Assembly: GCA_032622095.1 (NCBI GenBank)
Contig: CP136067.1
Span: 93,300,707 to 93,364,706, forward strand
DNA: 64,000 bases
Direction: 5' to 3'
DNA from: Siphonodentalium dalli
Lineage: Eukaryota > Mollusca > Scaphopoda > Gadilida > Siphonodentaliidae
Shown: positions 11,640 to 25,465 of the stretch, one piece after another
How the letters are laid out: every line of letters starts with the position of its first letter
How positions within the stretch are numbered: the first letter of the stretch is position 1
Notes under the pieces: generated by a model
Database searches by the model: none
Seen by the model: only the letters and a program-made list of their open reading frames with translations
Told to the model about the DNA's origin: nothing
Program-made: the position numbers and the translations under genes

Positions 11640-11950
11640 GAAAGTGTTCACCAGTTGGAAATTTCATATCTGACACAATATTACACAAAAGAAAATGGGT
11701 TGAAATTGTTGTGGTTGCCTGAATTTCCAATCAGTAATGTATGTGGAATTTGTTGTTTTAGACTAACATTTGCATCTCTTCCTACTTTTGGTCGAAATAT
11801 TGAAATTTCCAATAGGCCCCTCCCTGGCGTCCAGTTAAAATTCAAGTTAAAATACACAAGGCATGTGAGGTACCAGGTCGGAAATTCAAAGGCGATGGTG
11901 AGGGGTGCAAATTGAAGTATGTGATCTTGGGAGTTCAAGGGGGAGCAGCT
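11640..11950 (-). repeat. Dispersed TTGGAAATTTCAT repeat (copy 1)
   Basis: Shares 'agttggaaatttcata', 'tgtcagatatg' and 'attggaaattc' phrases with 12990-13345 and 60480-61410, in the opposite orientation. ORFs of 70-86 codons across it sit on both strands and have no domain. Confidence 0.55.
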
Positions 11951-12989
11951 GGAAATCCCACATGGATTGACGGAAACACTCTATAGATATACGCCTCTAC
12001 ACATATATGCATATATTACTTCAGCGATTCTGTCAACCCATCTAAAATGGAATTACGAAGTCAGTTGTTGAAACAGGCGATAATATTCAAATATTGATGG
12101 GTCATAACTCGAGTGCGTGAACGGTTACCAGTGTATCCCTTTGACGTTATTTAACGGATACCGATTACCACCAATCAAGGTGAACACATATTACACACAG
12201 GCGATAACATACCCGTTCACTGCCTCCTTCGGATATTTTCCTGTATTATTTTTTTCATTGGTCAAGTAAGTCACATGGGGCATACCTGATATTTTCTTGC
12301 CCGTCATGTGGACGCGCCATAAAACATAAGAATCCGTCCTTTGAGTACACATTATTGCAGAATATAAACGATCCATATCAAAGAATTTTAAATGCGGAGA
12401 CAAATTTGTGTTATCGAGTGTAAACGGGAAGAATTTTACTGAAATTAGCCAAATAATAATGGTATTGATACTAACGCTGGGAGGAGCAATTCAGTTGATG
12501 GCGAACTTGAAACAAATCCTTGTCAATTTCATTGTCGCTTACATCATGTTCATTTCATAATTCCATCCACAAAATACCACCCGAAGCATGTCGATTTCAA
12601 ATTCGGCAGATAACGTCACCATTGACCTGCATTGATATGTCTTCTGCTTTGTTCATAATTATATGTTCCATCTTATTCAAGAATAATATGATTATATGCT
12701 ATCTATGTATTATCAGATACACGTATGTACTATCTATTCTTATAAGAATTTTATATTTAAAATGTTTTGTTTCATTAAATGTAGTCGTTTTGCACAATAG
12801 CCTATGTAGTGCCGAAACACGTGCACCTTTTGGCCAACGTGCATTAGTTGGAAAATAAAACTTTGCCCGTGTAGCTAATGTTGGGGTCTAATGTTATCGC
12901 ACGTGAGCTGCGTCAGCCAATCGCACCCACACAAATGTAAAGCTTGTTCTAGGATTGCATGATAATATGGTGGAAATGTCAACTTATTT
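11951..12989. other. No gene recognised
   Basis: Contains the half-copy fold-back at 12285-12322. A 112-codon ORF at 12520-12858 is rich in I, L, C and S, as expected from AT-rich noise, and shows no domain. Confidence 0.35.
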
Positions 12990-13345
12990 GATTAAATACC
13001 TACACGTACAAGTCCAAGGGACGTGGCAAGAGGGCACCTTAAAATTTCCGACCAACTTGAACCAAACATAACTCCCAATGAACCAAACATCAAACTCACA
13101 GGTTCGCAGAATTCCATTTGTACCCCTTTGGAAATATCCAACATGACACACATTAAGATTGGAAAATTACCAACTATTACTGGTTGGAAAATTAAACAAT
13201 GAGAACAATTCCAACCTAAATATGGTGTCAAATTAATGATCAAATAATGTTTTGTCAGTCATGAAATTTCCAACTGTTGGTAATGTACCAAAGTTCGGGG
13301 GAGGGGGAGACATCCACAACCAACCCCTTGTCGCCACGTCCCTGC
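12990..13345 (+). repeat. Dispersed TTGGAAATTTCAT repeat (copy 2)
   Basis: Its end phrase 'cttgtcgccacgtccctgc' matches the end of the 60480-61410 array at about 61396-61414. Internal phrases 'ggttggaaaatt' and 'atgaaatttccaactgttg' recur there too. The boundary is approximate. Confidence 0.65.
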
Positions 13346-14488
13346 ACAACTGACAAGTTTTGTGTGTTCTCTACAACGTCTTTGGAATTTGATTCAGGAG
13401 ATCTAGAGTTATAAATGCTTGCCTTCATCAATAAATACACTTTAACTTGAAAAATGCGATTAAGTCGGATTGGCAGCCAATTAGTTGCCATATATATATG
13501 CATATAGACGAAAAGCATGACTTTCACAACAAACATGAACATTATAAATATAAGATACAAATGATTCGTGTGTCAAATACACGATCCGTGTTTGACGCTG
13601 GGAGAACATTAAACATAGTACCGGTGACCACTTCTATTTCAAAATCTAACCTAGAATTCGTTCAATCTCGGTTTCGGATTCTGAATCCCCCACCAGAATA
13701 TCGACTCTGGCTTAACATATTCTGAGAACGTTGTCATAATCATTCCACTTTTGAGTCTCTTCTCGTTGCAAATAAGTGAGATAAACGCTCTTTATTATTA
13801 CCACACCAAGACCAGATATTTATATCCGGTATGTCAGAATAAGAGAATTTATCGAGCTATTTGAATCAATTTGATACTCGGAACCACCGTTCTCAACATG
13901 TATAAGTTGTGTCCAACATGTAGGCTGTCTATAAACAGGGACCTGTTTAGATGTTTTTAGATCTTTTCTGCGGTTGTCCAACTGCGTCCGATATGAAAGG
14001 TCGCAAGTCTTCAAAATGTTATTTGCTCCAAGTGTGTTGTTAGAAATGTCCACGTTACAGTCTAAATGATGTCCTCCAATGATGAGATGACACATGTTAA
14101 AGCATCTGTTATGTACACCGTACTGTTATAGGGCCAGCCATTTTAACAATAACCAGTTGAGTACATTATGACACGGCTCCATCGGTGCACGATGGGGGGG
14201 GGGGGGTATGCGTACAGCTAAATGTCACAAAATATAAAACGCAATTGGGGAACTGTCTTAATACGCATGAAATAAATGTAAGTAAATACAAATGCATTGA
14301 GTTCAATGAAACCGATTGTGTGCATGTGAGTGAATAAGGGATTGCCACAATCAAATACAATTCTGAACGATCGTACAACAATATAGATAAGTTTGCAATA
14401 ATGGTAATTCTTTCGGTATTGATAAGAACAATATGAACTGAGCCAGACATAGACAATTTTAATCCTAAAACATAAGAACTAAAACACG
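13346..14488. other. No feature recognised
   Basis: Contains a G14 tract at about 14193-14206. Short ORFs on both strands show no domain. Confidence 0.35.
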
Positions 14489-16429
14489 TACCGTAAAATG
14501 GGGTGACTTTGCCACCAACGGGGTGACTTTGCCACGTCACTGAGAAAAAGTTAAGAATTAACAGCTCAGCACCAATAACCAGATAGCAAAATGTTTCATA
14601 TGTACTAATGATTTTACAAGTTCAGATTATATCACATGTGCCACAAAAATTGATGTATACAAATTCTGAAGGTCAAGGTCACCATGCGACCTTTATAGAA
14701 CATTTTGGCAAATTTTCTACATAACTCCAAATTTGTAGGGTTTCTTCGAGACCAGCAATGATACACACCTAAGGGAAAGTTCATGTTTATTGCTATTTGG
14801 TCCTGTTTCCATGAATATATTTATTTTTCCTGGTATTAGATTATTTAATTGTAATTTGGAAAAAAAACAAATTTCCATGTGAGAATTGAAATCGCTCGGG
14901 GTCACTTTGCCATAGTGGCAAAGTAACCCCGCATCAAATTAGAACAGAAAAATTTACAAGCCACATATATTTATATAGAATCTATCACTTAACTTCAGTT
15001 AATACTGTTATTAGTATGAAAACTGGCATCTTCATGTATAAAAATTTAGCATGGTATTTCCTAATAAGCCCTATTGCATAAAAACTGCAAAAAGCCTATA
15101 CTCTGTAGATGGATATTTTTACCATTGAAGGCAATACCGTTTCGAACCAATAGAATACATGTATTTGTACCATTTTAGAATCATAGGTTTTATTCAGTCA
15201 TGACTGTGGTGACATTAAGTTACTAAGGCATTATCAAGCTCACAAATCTTCTCATTGCTTGGTAAACCTGTTGTTGTGTGGATTTCAGTCATTGGGCAGT
15301 ATTTCTAATACAGGTGAGGGGGTTGATATATCTTATACCACAAAAACCATCACGGTCACCCACCTCCACGCAAAAACATCTCTGATGTGTAATCACACCA
15401 CTCCTCAAAGTTAATTCACATGTGTGTGCTGGTCACATACTACAGTATCAAACAATAGGACTATACTAAAGATATGAATACAGGTGTAAAATAAAGTGAT
15501 TCAAGTGATCATCACAGATTACTATGCATTAATCCAGATGCCCAGCGACTGTATTATACGGTATGTACTGGATTAACTGTAATTATGGTCTATCACTCAT
15601 TTACAAAGTATCGGTACATTCATCACAATCTGAGCAGATACATGTATCTTGGTGAGATCATCACCATAATCCATTGTATTGGATGCAATCTGGAGAAACA
15701 TGTGACTGGAAATTCTTAGAGTATTTAGCTTAGGGCATGCTTTTTAGTGACTTTTCAGTGATAACCAAGACGCTCTTGCGGAGTGAAGTTTATGACATCG
15801 TCCCATCAGTAGCATAGTTTTCGCCATGTGACACCAAAAACAGCCTATCCTAGTAGTTGCACAATATTAGCACATGTATTATTTTGACAATTATGTGTTC
15901 TCTATATTTCATAATCAAGATTATAAAGACATTAGTGATGCAGACCAGACTGGACCACCCTAGGTGGTCCAGTGCGTGGTCCAGTCCATTGACTAGGCAG
16001 TCCTGTCCGGTCCAGGCCATTCTGGTCTGGTACCCTTGTATGAAGTTGGACTGGTCCAAAGCGGTCTGGTCTACTTATATGTGAATGAATGACCCTTTTA
16101 GCAAAATCTATACATTATACTATACCAGGCCCATATAAAATGGACAACAGATACATGTGGCACTGTTATTTTCAACACACATAGAAGCATACAGAGAATC
16201 GTACCGACATGTGGCAAAGTCACCCCAACCCATGGGGTGACTTTGCCACCCAACTTTTTCAGTACATGCTCTCATTCCAAACATACATGGACTATAACCA
16301 CACATGAAATATATAGCATGAAGTTACCGGAGTTAAATGACTGTAGAACTGTTTTCTGAATTTAGCTTGGGCCTGAATGCTACATAGAAATATGCCAAAA
16401 AGGTGGCAAAGTCACCCCGTTTTACGGTA
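14489..16429. mobile_element. 1.94-kb terminal-inverted-repeat element with reiterated GGGGTGACTTTGCCAC
   Basis: The ends are near-perfect inverted repeats (ACCGTAAAATGGGGTGACTT on the left, its inverse on the right with one change) and sit next to TA on both sides. The motif GGGGTGACTTTGCCAC occurs twice in the left end. It occurs as two inverted pairs inside (about 14897-14932 and 16211-16252) and once at the right end. Repeated subterminal motifs of this sort often serve as transposase binding sites. No transposase ORF of meaningful length is present, so the copy is non-autonomous. The superfamily is not determined. Confidence 0.8.
15945..16075. repeat. Cluster of GGTCC/GGACC motifs with a near-palindrome
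   Basis: About ten GGTCC, GGACC or TGGTCTGG words are packed into 130 bp, including GGACCACCCTAGGTGGTCC, which is palindromic apart from its centre. It lies inside the element at 14489-16429. Confidence 0.6.
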
Positions 16430-18354
16430 AGAATTCCTTACCAATTAAAGTCATTATGGCAGTGGTATCTCAACGGAGCGATGGGAGATAACTCTGCCTG
16501 GAGTTTGTCTGTGTCATAGTAATTATGACGACCAATTGTCACCATAACCGCACCATAATAAGATTGAACACCCACTATGCCATCGCTACTGTGGTACGAG
16601 TGTCGCCAGCCAATGTCCATGCACATATTGAACCCGTTTATTATTGATGCATGCTTCTATATACACACGTAACGAGCTGCAATATGTTACGATCGCATAT
16701 TACAGTGTGAATAATTTAACACGATTAAACCCCTATTATGAACTTTGTATTATTCTTATACTTTATAGCTTCCGTACATAAGTGCATATAGATACGCCGG
16801 TGACCTGTTGCATGGTAGATACTTCCATGCATGCGTTCTATTGGTGGCCCTATGCATGGGAGTGCCCACCACGGCCATGTCGCTGTACATGCACTTAGTT
16901 TATTTGCGAAAGCTGCTACCCAACTATTACTTGTATTTAATACATGCCTCTGTTCGGGTAGAAGACGCATTCAAAGCCCATCACCGAACGACATCAATTC
17001 TGTCTCCACATACCATGTATCTGGTGTGTATATTATTCTCTATTCCAATCCCCACCTTATTGAAATTGTGCCTCATAATTATAATATTACATATTATTTT
17101 ATTGTATTTTGATATTAGTAGAGTCGCTTATGTACTTTCGTGGGAATTTTTTTAACAAATGTAGAGACTATGATATTATGATAGGGTATCACTTACTTTG
17201 TCGGAAAAAGTTTGTTAGGCTTCATGGGTCCGTTACTGGAGGGAATTATGACGTCACAAAGATGACGTCATTGTCAGTTCAGTTCAGATGTAGGGTTGTC
17301 CTAAGAACTGACGAATTATGCGCATGTTTCTTAATTGTTATCTATTGTTTTCAGTAAGGGCAATTCATCAATAGTAGTTCTCAAATTACAGTACCCAAAT
17401 TCCCGGGAAAATATTATTCCAGTCAAACATGGCTGCCAAAATGGCACCAGAAAATCACAAATTTTGCGATTTTCAAAAATCTCATGTAAATGACCTTCCC
17501 TTTGGTAGCGACTACGCATTATGACTATTCGGTGTTTATTTATTGCTTCAGCAATGTAGTGCACCAATTGTGTTGTACAAAACATGTTATAGCTGTCCAA
17601 AATCCACCTTAGACAACCGAATTATAGCATTTTGTTTTAAAATCAATCTGATATTCTAGCAATAGATTTAAAGAAATGAACGGAATTCAGTGAGGGGAAA
17701 GAAATAGTCGTGCCACATACGGAATTATTATCACACTTCAACAGAACTGATCAACATCATCCAATATGGCTGCCAAAATGGCAGTCAAAATACAAAAGTC
17801 ACTATTCGTTCACTATCAAATGTCGCATCATGGGGAATTAGGTTAATCGGTTACTTTTAAGTATATGCGCATAGCTTTAAAGTCCTATACAAATTAGCGA
17901 ATGCCCTATACTGCACACGTGTCATGTCTTCAAATGTCTTGATATTAAGTGAAGATGGGGTTGAAGAGAAAATCCAAATCGCTATGTGAAATTAGAAAGT
18001 ATGTGTAGACTACCATGATACCATCTTAGTTTGAGGGACAAGTGTTACCATCCCGATGTCTAGCCTTCTCTGCTATACTGGTTACCATATCAAAAGGCAA
18101 TTGCTGATGCAGATAAGCGTTGGTGTTAATTCTTTTCATGACATCTCCTCAGTAGAAAATATCTATAGTGTAGCATATACGGTAGCAATACACAACTGTT
18201 TATTGCGATAGCTATGATGTGGGGATTGTACTTCTATATACCATGATTTTTGCCAAGCAAGAAACAACACATCTTTGTGTATACAACACAAACAATAGTA
18301 GAATTAAATATATGGCTGTCATTTGGCATTTGTCATTTAGTTGCGGTGTAACAT
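16430..18354. other. No gene; scattered AAGATGGC-type motifs
   Basis: Motifs of the type 'catggctgccaaaatggc' occur near 17429 and 17765. Overlapping ORFs of 81-115 codons at 16725-17155 lie on both strands and are hydrophobic without a recognisable family. Confidence 0.35.
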
Positions 18355-18983
18355 TGAATTAAATGTGTATGGTAACACCATTTGAAACTGGTTTAGCTGG
18401 ACTTAGCAGGTTTCAATCGTATTGATAACCACGGCAGATCAACATAGAATAGACCCCCATATGTGGATAATATATTCGTATAAGGGGTAGCATCCGGTAT
18501 CAGGATTAAAGTGATATATTGTGAATACCAGGTTCTGACATCTGGATGATGATATTCAACAAAGTAGTCCAAGCACTGTCATAGCATATGTGGAATCCTT
18601 TTGTGAAGTTACTGTAAGTTATTGACACCACAGGACATGTTTATTCAGTTGATATGAATATTATTATACACCAGGCTAGATCCCCGATACCAGACGAAGT
18701 GGTGTGCATGGTTCTTGGCTTCACTTGTGTTCAGTTCATTGGTGGTATCCACACAAACTGATTCGCCCAACATACGAAAGGTGTCTTGGTATGAACACAG
18801 TAGGCTGGTGTGTACCATTGATAGTATACAGCAAAATGATATCCCATATTGATTTCTATGATTTAGGTATATGAAGAGTTTAGCGGGATAATGTATTGCG
18901 TTTGTACATCACTTCTACGGGAAAGTAGTTATTGGCAATAGTTATGTTTGTGCTGCCGGTCCCACTTGATTAATGATTATTTT
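18355..18983 (+). repeat. Tandem duplication, first copy (629 bp)
   Basis: Collinear with 18984-19556. It begins 'atgtgtatggtaacaccat' and ends 'gtgctgccggtcccacttg'. It contains about 60 bp (around 18690-18765) absent from the second copy. No ORF is shared between the copies. Confidence 0.9.
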
Positions 18984-19556
18984 GAATTCAATGTGTATGG
19001 TAACACCATTTGAACCTCGTTTAGCTGAACTCATCAGGTTTCAATCGTATTGATAACAACGGTAGATCAAAATAGAATAGACCACCCCATATGTAGATAA
19101 CATATTCGCATAAGGGGTAGCATCCCGTACCAAGATTAAAGTGATATATTGTGAATACCAGGTTCTGAAATATGGATGATGATATTCAACAAAGTAGTCC
19201 AACCACTTACGTAGCATATGTGGAATCCTTTTGTGAAGTTACTAAAAGTTATTGACATCACAGGACATGTTTATTCAGTTGATATTAATCTTATTATACA
19301 CCAGGCTAGATCCCCGACACCGAGTGATTCGCACAACATACGAAAGGTGTCTTGGTATGAACACAGTAGGCTGATATGGACCATTTATAGCATACAGCAA
19401 AATTATATCCCATATTGATTTATATGATTTAGGCATATGAAGAGTTTAGTGGGATAATGCATTGCGTTTGTACATCACCTCAATAGGAAAGTAGTTATTG
19501 CAATGGTTATGTTTGTGCTGCCGGTCCCACTTGATTAATTATTATTTTGAAGTGTA
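18984..19556 (+). repeat. Tandem duplication, second copy (573 bp)
   Basis: Directly abuts the first copy and follows it in order, with scattered substitutions and one deletion. A 66-codon ORF inside it (19218-19418) is not open in the first copy, which argues against coding function. Confidence 0.9.
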
Positions 19557-22292
19557 TCGAAATCAACAGGGACTGCGCAACTGCTATGTATATCCAATGC
19601 TGCAGTTTAGATGACGGAAGAATGTGAATGGTAAACGCAATAGATACGAGCCAAAACTAGGCGATACTTAACTTATTACTAATTCCCGCGTTCTGACGTA
19701 ATGTACGACCACACGGTGGGAAACGGGTGAAGAATCCATTGGTAGTGATCGGTCTTCTGGACTCATGTCATCAGTTTGATTTAGTATGTCCAATATACTC
19801 TGGAATCCAGGTTCCGAATACCGAATGACATACTGGGGCAACATAGTCCACTAACTTCTTACAACACAATGTGAAATAATAGTTGGAGTTATGTCAATTG
19901 AATCAATATTGTTGATTCTAGCTAGAACGTTATAATGAACCAAAGGAAATGCGGAAATAAAAGAACCTGAATCAACACGCGTAACTATGGAGGTGGCCAC
20001 GGTTCACTATAATAATAATTGTACCTTTCAGATCATATTATATAGGCCGATCCATCTATATATCCTAATTCTTCAAGCTGTTCTAATTATGTTCGACTAT
20101 GAGTTATCCGATGCTATATCCCATAAATTTTATACATCATTTTGCATTCATGGATCATGACAATCTACCCCAACTAGGTGGCATATATAGGTTAACTTCA
20201 GCAGAAATGTAAACAGTAGTGGGGAGGCTATTGTACGAAGAGCTCCATACATGTTCACTTGATAAACAATCCAGTTTGATCAGATATACCTTAGTTTAAA
20301 CATAATTTATTTAATGAATAATACAACAATAAGTATACGTTTCATCCTGGACGGATTCGACATCAACTGTACAGGATTATGTGAGTCAATTCCGGAAATC
20401 ATTCTATGACCACCCCACCTAACGAGAGTGTGGTTGTCCAGATACACATTAGCGCTACTTGTATACGAGACAAACTAATTATATACATACATGTGGTTAT
20501 ACAAACATATGCTAATATCGCTGTGATACAAGTAAATATATTGCTTGAGTTCTAGTTCGAATTTGTCACGATCCCACCTTGGTCGTCATATTAATGCACA
20601 CGTGGAAATGTACCGGTACTCAGTATGAACTGCTGACAAGAAACAGTTTAAGCACGAGGCAATCATCAACATTTCTTCTTGCACGTATATGTTTGCCAGA
20701 ATGGTAGAAGCGGGTGTCTGATCAGTTTGTGTCGATTTTCCATTCCAATCACCAAGAGTACCCATACAAGGATTAATTTCACGAAGACTTCTACGGATAT
20801 TATGTCAGAAAACTCCCGAGAAATTTGACAGGCTATCCCACCTCGTTCATCAACCAAGCCTATACCGGTGGTATACATGTACCATGGTGAAATGGACAAG
20901 ATTACGGTATGGCTATAATATCTGAACAAGGCCCCGGGCGATCTCCTGGTTTATATTTTCAATTTAAGGCTTCAAAACCCTGTCACTGTTAGATATATAC
21001 AGTAATTTGATTGAGTCCGTCGCTAGACCTTTTAGTATACGAGTAGATATACTCAATCGTTATCGATATTTGAGAACGTATGGCGATCCCATGCATCATT
21101 TGAACGCAGGTAACTGACGGCGCCTGAAGTAGGCAACTTCACTATTCTCTCCACATACCATGTTGGTCTCGACTAAACTTTGTATATAATTTCCATATAA
21201 ACGCAGTTGAACATATATTTCGGTTTTATATAGTGAATTGTATGTTCTCAACGAAAGCCCATGCGTGATAATGATAAACATGTGTCATTCTTACACGGTG
21301 GGATATATTGCGGAAATATGTATTTTAATGTCAAATTTCGACATCTCCACCACATTGGCGGCCATCTCGCTTACAACAAGATATTAAAAACTTCGGATTA
21401 TCTAAATCGGAGTACATTAATTCACATATCTAACACCGATATATCGTGCCACTGTGGTGGACATGTTGTTTGACGTATAATAAAAATATAATGTTTGGCG
21501 AATTTTCACGATGATTATTTGGAAAATAATTGTCATATGAACTCGCTTTTTGAATAATTGCGGCAAGGCAACTAATATGAATGTGTCATAACATTGCGAT
21601 TATTTATTTGGAAGAAGCAAATTAGTCTACTACATTCACCTTCTACATGACAGAAAACGTAACTGGGTGAAAGAGGGGGGAAATTTGCGTATTATCGTAT
21701 TTTTGGTGCCATCTTGGAAGCCATCTTGGATTAATGTGACAGTTTCTGGATCCAGTTAGATATAAATACTTTATGTAATGATCGTACTCATTTCCATCAC
21801 CGATTAATTTTAATATTCTTTAAGAAAATAGTTAGAAAATAAAAAAGTATATTATGACGAAAATTCATACCACTTCCATTAAAACATCGCATTTGGAGAA
21901 GGAAATCAAAGTATTGATCCATGAAATCAACGAATGTGATGCCTAAGTGATTTGTTATCACGATTGAAGAGAAGTATATTCCCTAATCGTCACCAGTTCC
22001 ATACAATCGGCAATGATGTAGGCGACATATATGGAAAATCATCAATTTTCCAACTTCCGGTCGCCATTTTGGCGGCCATCTTTAATTGAGAGGACACTTT
22101 TTTATAAAATAAATATATCATGGCTTCACACCATACACTGTACAAAAGGATTGTCATATATTTTATATCACAATTGTATTTTTATCATGAAATCCAACAA
22201 TAGCGAACTTAAGAAAATGAGCATGGTGGCCATCTTTGTGACGTCATCACACCACCCAGTCGCGACCCAAGGGGGTCTAACAAATTTTTTTC
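19557..22292. other. No gene recognised
   Basis: AT-rich. Short ORFs at 20666-20929 and 21096-21473 show no domain. 'gccatcttggaagccatctt' occurs at about 21710, and 'gccattttggcggccatctt' at about 22065, just before the next repeat copy. Confidence 0.35.
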
Positions 22293-22828
22293 TGAAGTAG
22301 AGACCATATACTCACAGTGTATAAACCGTACAAACATTAAATCGGAAGTTGTTTTCGAAAAGACGAAAAATGCTATTTTTAGAACATAAATGTGACAGAA
22401 ATATCACAACAACACCACACAATCCAGGTTTCAGACGGACACACGGTTGCACCACATCTATAAATGTAATTATATATTGTACATACACATTTTCCGATCA
22501 TAAGCGGGCTACATTTGAGCGAAAGACTCTGTTTAATAGATAAAAACGGCCGTTGGTGACTTCAGAAATGTCTTCAAATGTCTTCAATTGTCATTTTAAC
22601 ACATATCCAGCATTTGTCGGAAATCCCACTATATTGCAACGGAAATATGTGTGTAACATATATGGACATGCCCTTGGCTCGAGTGTATTCACAATTTGAA
22701 AGTAGGGAGTATTTATTTGGACACCCCACTCGTCAGTCTATGTACGCCTAGTTGTGTACGACGACAATACCAGTTGCGACGTTGTTCAGGAATCGTACAG
22801 TAATGATATGTTCCTTTCGACCCACTTA
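22293..22828 (+). repeat. Inverted-pair repeat family, left copy of pair 1
   Basis: Reads as the reverse complement of 24660-25152 over roughly 450 bp (phrases 'aatcccactatattgcaac', 'gaccatata', 'gcatttgtcggaaatccc'). It also matches 28480-28808 in direct orientation, including 'cagtaatgatatgttcc' at its end. Apparent ORFs are mirror images between the copies and are not taken as genes. Confidence 0.8.
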
Positions 22829-23400
22829 AACATAACTATGTCTTCGAAGTGTCACGTCATTGAACTTATAGACTCTGCCTGAATCAAACAAGGTATTCCG
22901 ATTAACACTTAGCTACTTTTATTCGACTCCGGATGTAACAAAACTGTAATTGTGGGTTGAGGAAATATGTTGTATTCTGTAATGGAATTGTGTATACGTC
23001 AGGGGTGGGGTCTGCAATTGTTTTCCTAACACTAGGCGGGCGGTGGCTGGTTCTGCAGCCATGCTTACACATTTTTCCTGGCCCTGTATTTTTTTTCCTA
23101 GAGTAATTTTTCTTCAAAATAATAGGACAAAAGGTTTTAAGAATGCTTCTATTATGTAATATGTATGCACTTAACTCTTGGTATGGGGTTTGAGTTCACC
23201 AGCAGTTAATAATGAGGAATGACACCAAGGGGTAATAAAAATGTCAGCTTGCTAAATGTTTTCACCAAGGATCTATAATTGCACATTGGCATGGAAAGGC
23301 TCATATTTAAATAGTTCTATTAAAAATATTTTAATCAACCTGATGTAAATGAAAACATAACACAATAATAGATTCTTCAAATAAATGTAAACTCTTCACG

Positions 23401-23796
23401 TAAAGGTACTCAATCCGATTCGTTGGTCCCCATATTATCAGATTCCAACAACAACATTTTTTTTTTAAATGCCGCTTCAGTTATAAGAATCGAGTAATTG
23501 CCCAAAAATATTGTTAATCACAGTCAACTATAGTATACAATTGCCCAAATCAGGTTATTGTCAAATATCTGACACAAAAAAGTCACTTGATTTTAGAGTT
23601 ATCCATCTTCATCCGCAATTTGTTCAGAGAAGTCTTTTCGTCGACTATTTACTGGGCCACCTAAAATTAAAATAATAGAATTCAAACATCGAGATCTGAT
23701 CACTCTGAGCTTTGATGGGTCGGTTCCTCGACTCGGATCAAATATCTTTTACCGCCGATGCCAAGGAAATAGAGATTTCGGATTGAGTACCTTTAA
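23401..23796. mobile_element. Best-preserved MITE with TAAAGGTACTCAATCCGA ends
   Basis: The left end 23401-23418 is the exact inverse of 23779-23796, and TA lies at each border. About 396 bp, no ORF. It defines the family also seen at 806-1186 and, truncated, at 28809-29080. It lies inside the spacer between the two copies of inverted pair 1. Confidence 0.85.
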
Positions 23797-24439
23797 CTCT
23801 TCAAATAAAAATAGACTATTAAAAATCTGTAATAAAATAAAACAAATGTGTTAAAACAAACTTTGACCGATTTCAACGATATTCGGTATATGGGTCGAGG
23901 ATCACCTATAGATGGGAGCTGTCAAATTTGAATGATTTTTTTTATGAAAAATATGGCCACTGGCAGCAATCTTTCATTTTACTCTTTGCATCACTAAATC
24001 CTTTAACACACCATGCAGAGCTTATCCCTCATCCGATCATCACCAACCTTTATATGGATCTTCGTTGTGACCTCTCGATGGGTGCCTTCGATTTTTCCAA
24101 ATTTTGGAAAATAAATGGCTGCCATTTTGGCCATCTTGGATTTTAATCTGTGTATGACCAAATCCTTTAGCACACTTTACAGGTCACATTTCTCATCAAA
24201 TCGTCACCGAACTCCATATGGATCTTCGACGTGACCTCTAAATGGGAGCCTCCATTGTTCCCCAAAATTTGTTTAAGACAAACATGGGCACCTGCAGCCA
24301 TCATACCCTACAGCCCACATTTATTGGACAATAAGTTTGAAACTTTACAGTGCTGTTGGTATATAAAAGTAGGAATGATTCTATAATCATGATAAGGAAC
24401 ATTGATAGGAAACGATAGATCAGGAAAACTGAGTAAAAT
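23797..24439. other. No gene; paired 'acacaccatgcagagctt'-like phrases
   Basis: Two diverged segments at about 23985-24145 and 24155-24270 share the order 'ctttaacacac', 'catca', 'atatggatcttcg', 'gtgacctct'. They look like an old tandem duplication of about 160 bp. No protein domain was seen. Confidence 0.45.
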
Positions 24440-25152
24440 AGTCATTTGAAGCAGTTTTGATGGGGTGGGTCCCTATCCCAGAATCGGAAAACGGACGTGG
24501 AGCGGAACAGTGCCTTCCTCTTGTGATTGAAGGTTACTAATGACCATCGGTAGGCCGATTATCTCTAATATGGAAACCTAATTCATGGGTTCGTCTTTGC
24601 ACACAAATCCCATCATCACAACTTGGCGTACATATTTTTGGCAACTAGTGATCATCAACTTAATCAACTAGGCGTACATAGACTGAGAGTGGGGTGTCCA
24701 AATAAATACTCTCTACGTTCAAATTTTGAATACACTCGAGCCAAGGGCATGTCCATATATGTTACACACATAACGGTCTTTCCGTTGCAATATAGTGGGA
24801 TTTCCGACAAATGCTGGATATGTGTTAAAATGACATTTGAAGAGGGATTTTTTGTGAGAAAATTATTTTCTGAAGTGATCAAAGGCCGTTTTTATCTATT
24901 AAACAAAAGTGTTCCGCTCAAATGTAGCCCGCTTACGATCGGCAAATGTGTATGTACAATATATAATTACGTTTATAGATGTGGTGCAACCGTGTGTCCG
25001 TCTGAAACCTGGATTTTGTGGTGTTGTTGTGATATTTCTGTCACATTTACGTTCTAAAAATAGAATTTTTCGTCTATTCGAAAGCAACTTCCGATTTAAT
25101 GTTTGTACGGTTTATACACTGTGATACTGGCTCATGAACATGGTCTCTATAT
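24440..25152 (-). repeat. Inverted-pair repeat family, right copy of pair 1
   Basis: Inverse of 22293-22828 from about 24660 onward, and direct match of 29430-30060 throughout ('aacagtgcc', 'gaccatcgg', 'atatggaaacct', 'gttgcaatatagtgg'). A 144-codon ORF at 24623-25057 lies in it, but it is not open in the other copies and has no domain. Confidence 0.8.
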
Positions 25153-25284
25153 TTGTTCATGAATTTCCCACGGGAGCCCAAAATCCCATAATCGACTCTA
25201 CTATATGTATGTATTATTATATATTCTCATAATAAGCAGATTTAGCTGGTTGGCTATATTTCAAGTATATCAACATCAATGTGT

Positions 25285-25465
25285 TATCATATTGTCACAG
25301 GGAAAGAAAGGTAACTCTATCATCAAAACGAATTATGACTGCGGGTAATTTTGTGTAATTTCGCATTGTTCAATATTATCATATTTGTCACAGGACAAGA
25401 AAGGTAACTCTATCATCAAAACGAATTGTGACTGCGGGTGATTTCCCGCATTGCGCAATGTTCAG
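25285..25465. repeat. Two-copy tandem repeat, 93 bp
   Basis: Both units share 'aaggtaactctatcatcaaa' and 'gactgcgggt', spaced 93 bp apart. They are followed by a 'cgcattg' phrase that differs slightly between copies. Confidence 0.85.

Noticed and set aside
16725..17155. Overlapping ORFs up to 115 codons, hydrophobic, suggesting a membrane protein
   Set aside because: Open frames exist on both strands, composition matches AT-rich noise, and no family motif, start context or splice structure is visible.
24623..25057. 144-codon ORF
   Set aside because: Lies wholly inside a repeat-family copy and is not open in the other three copies.
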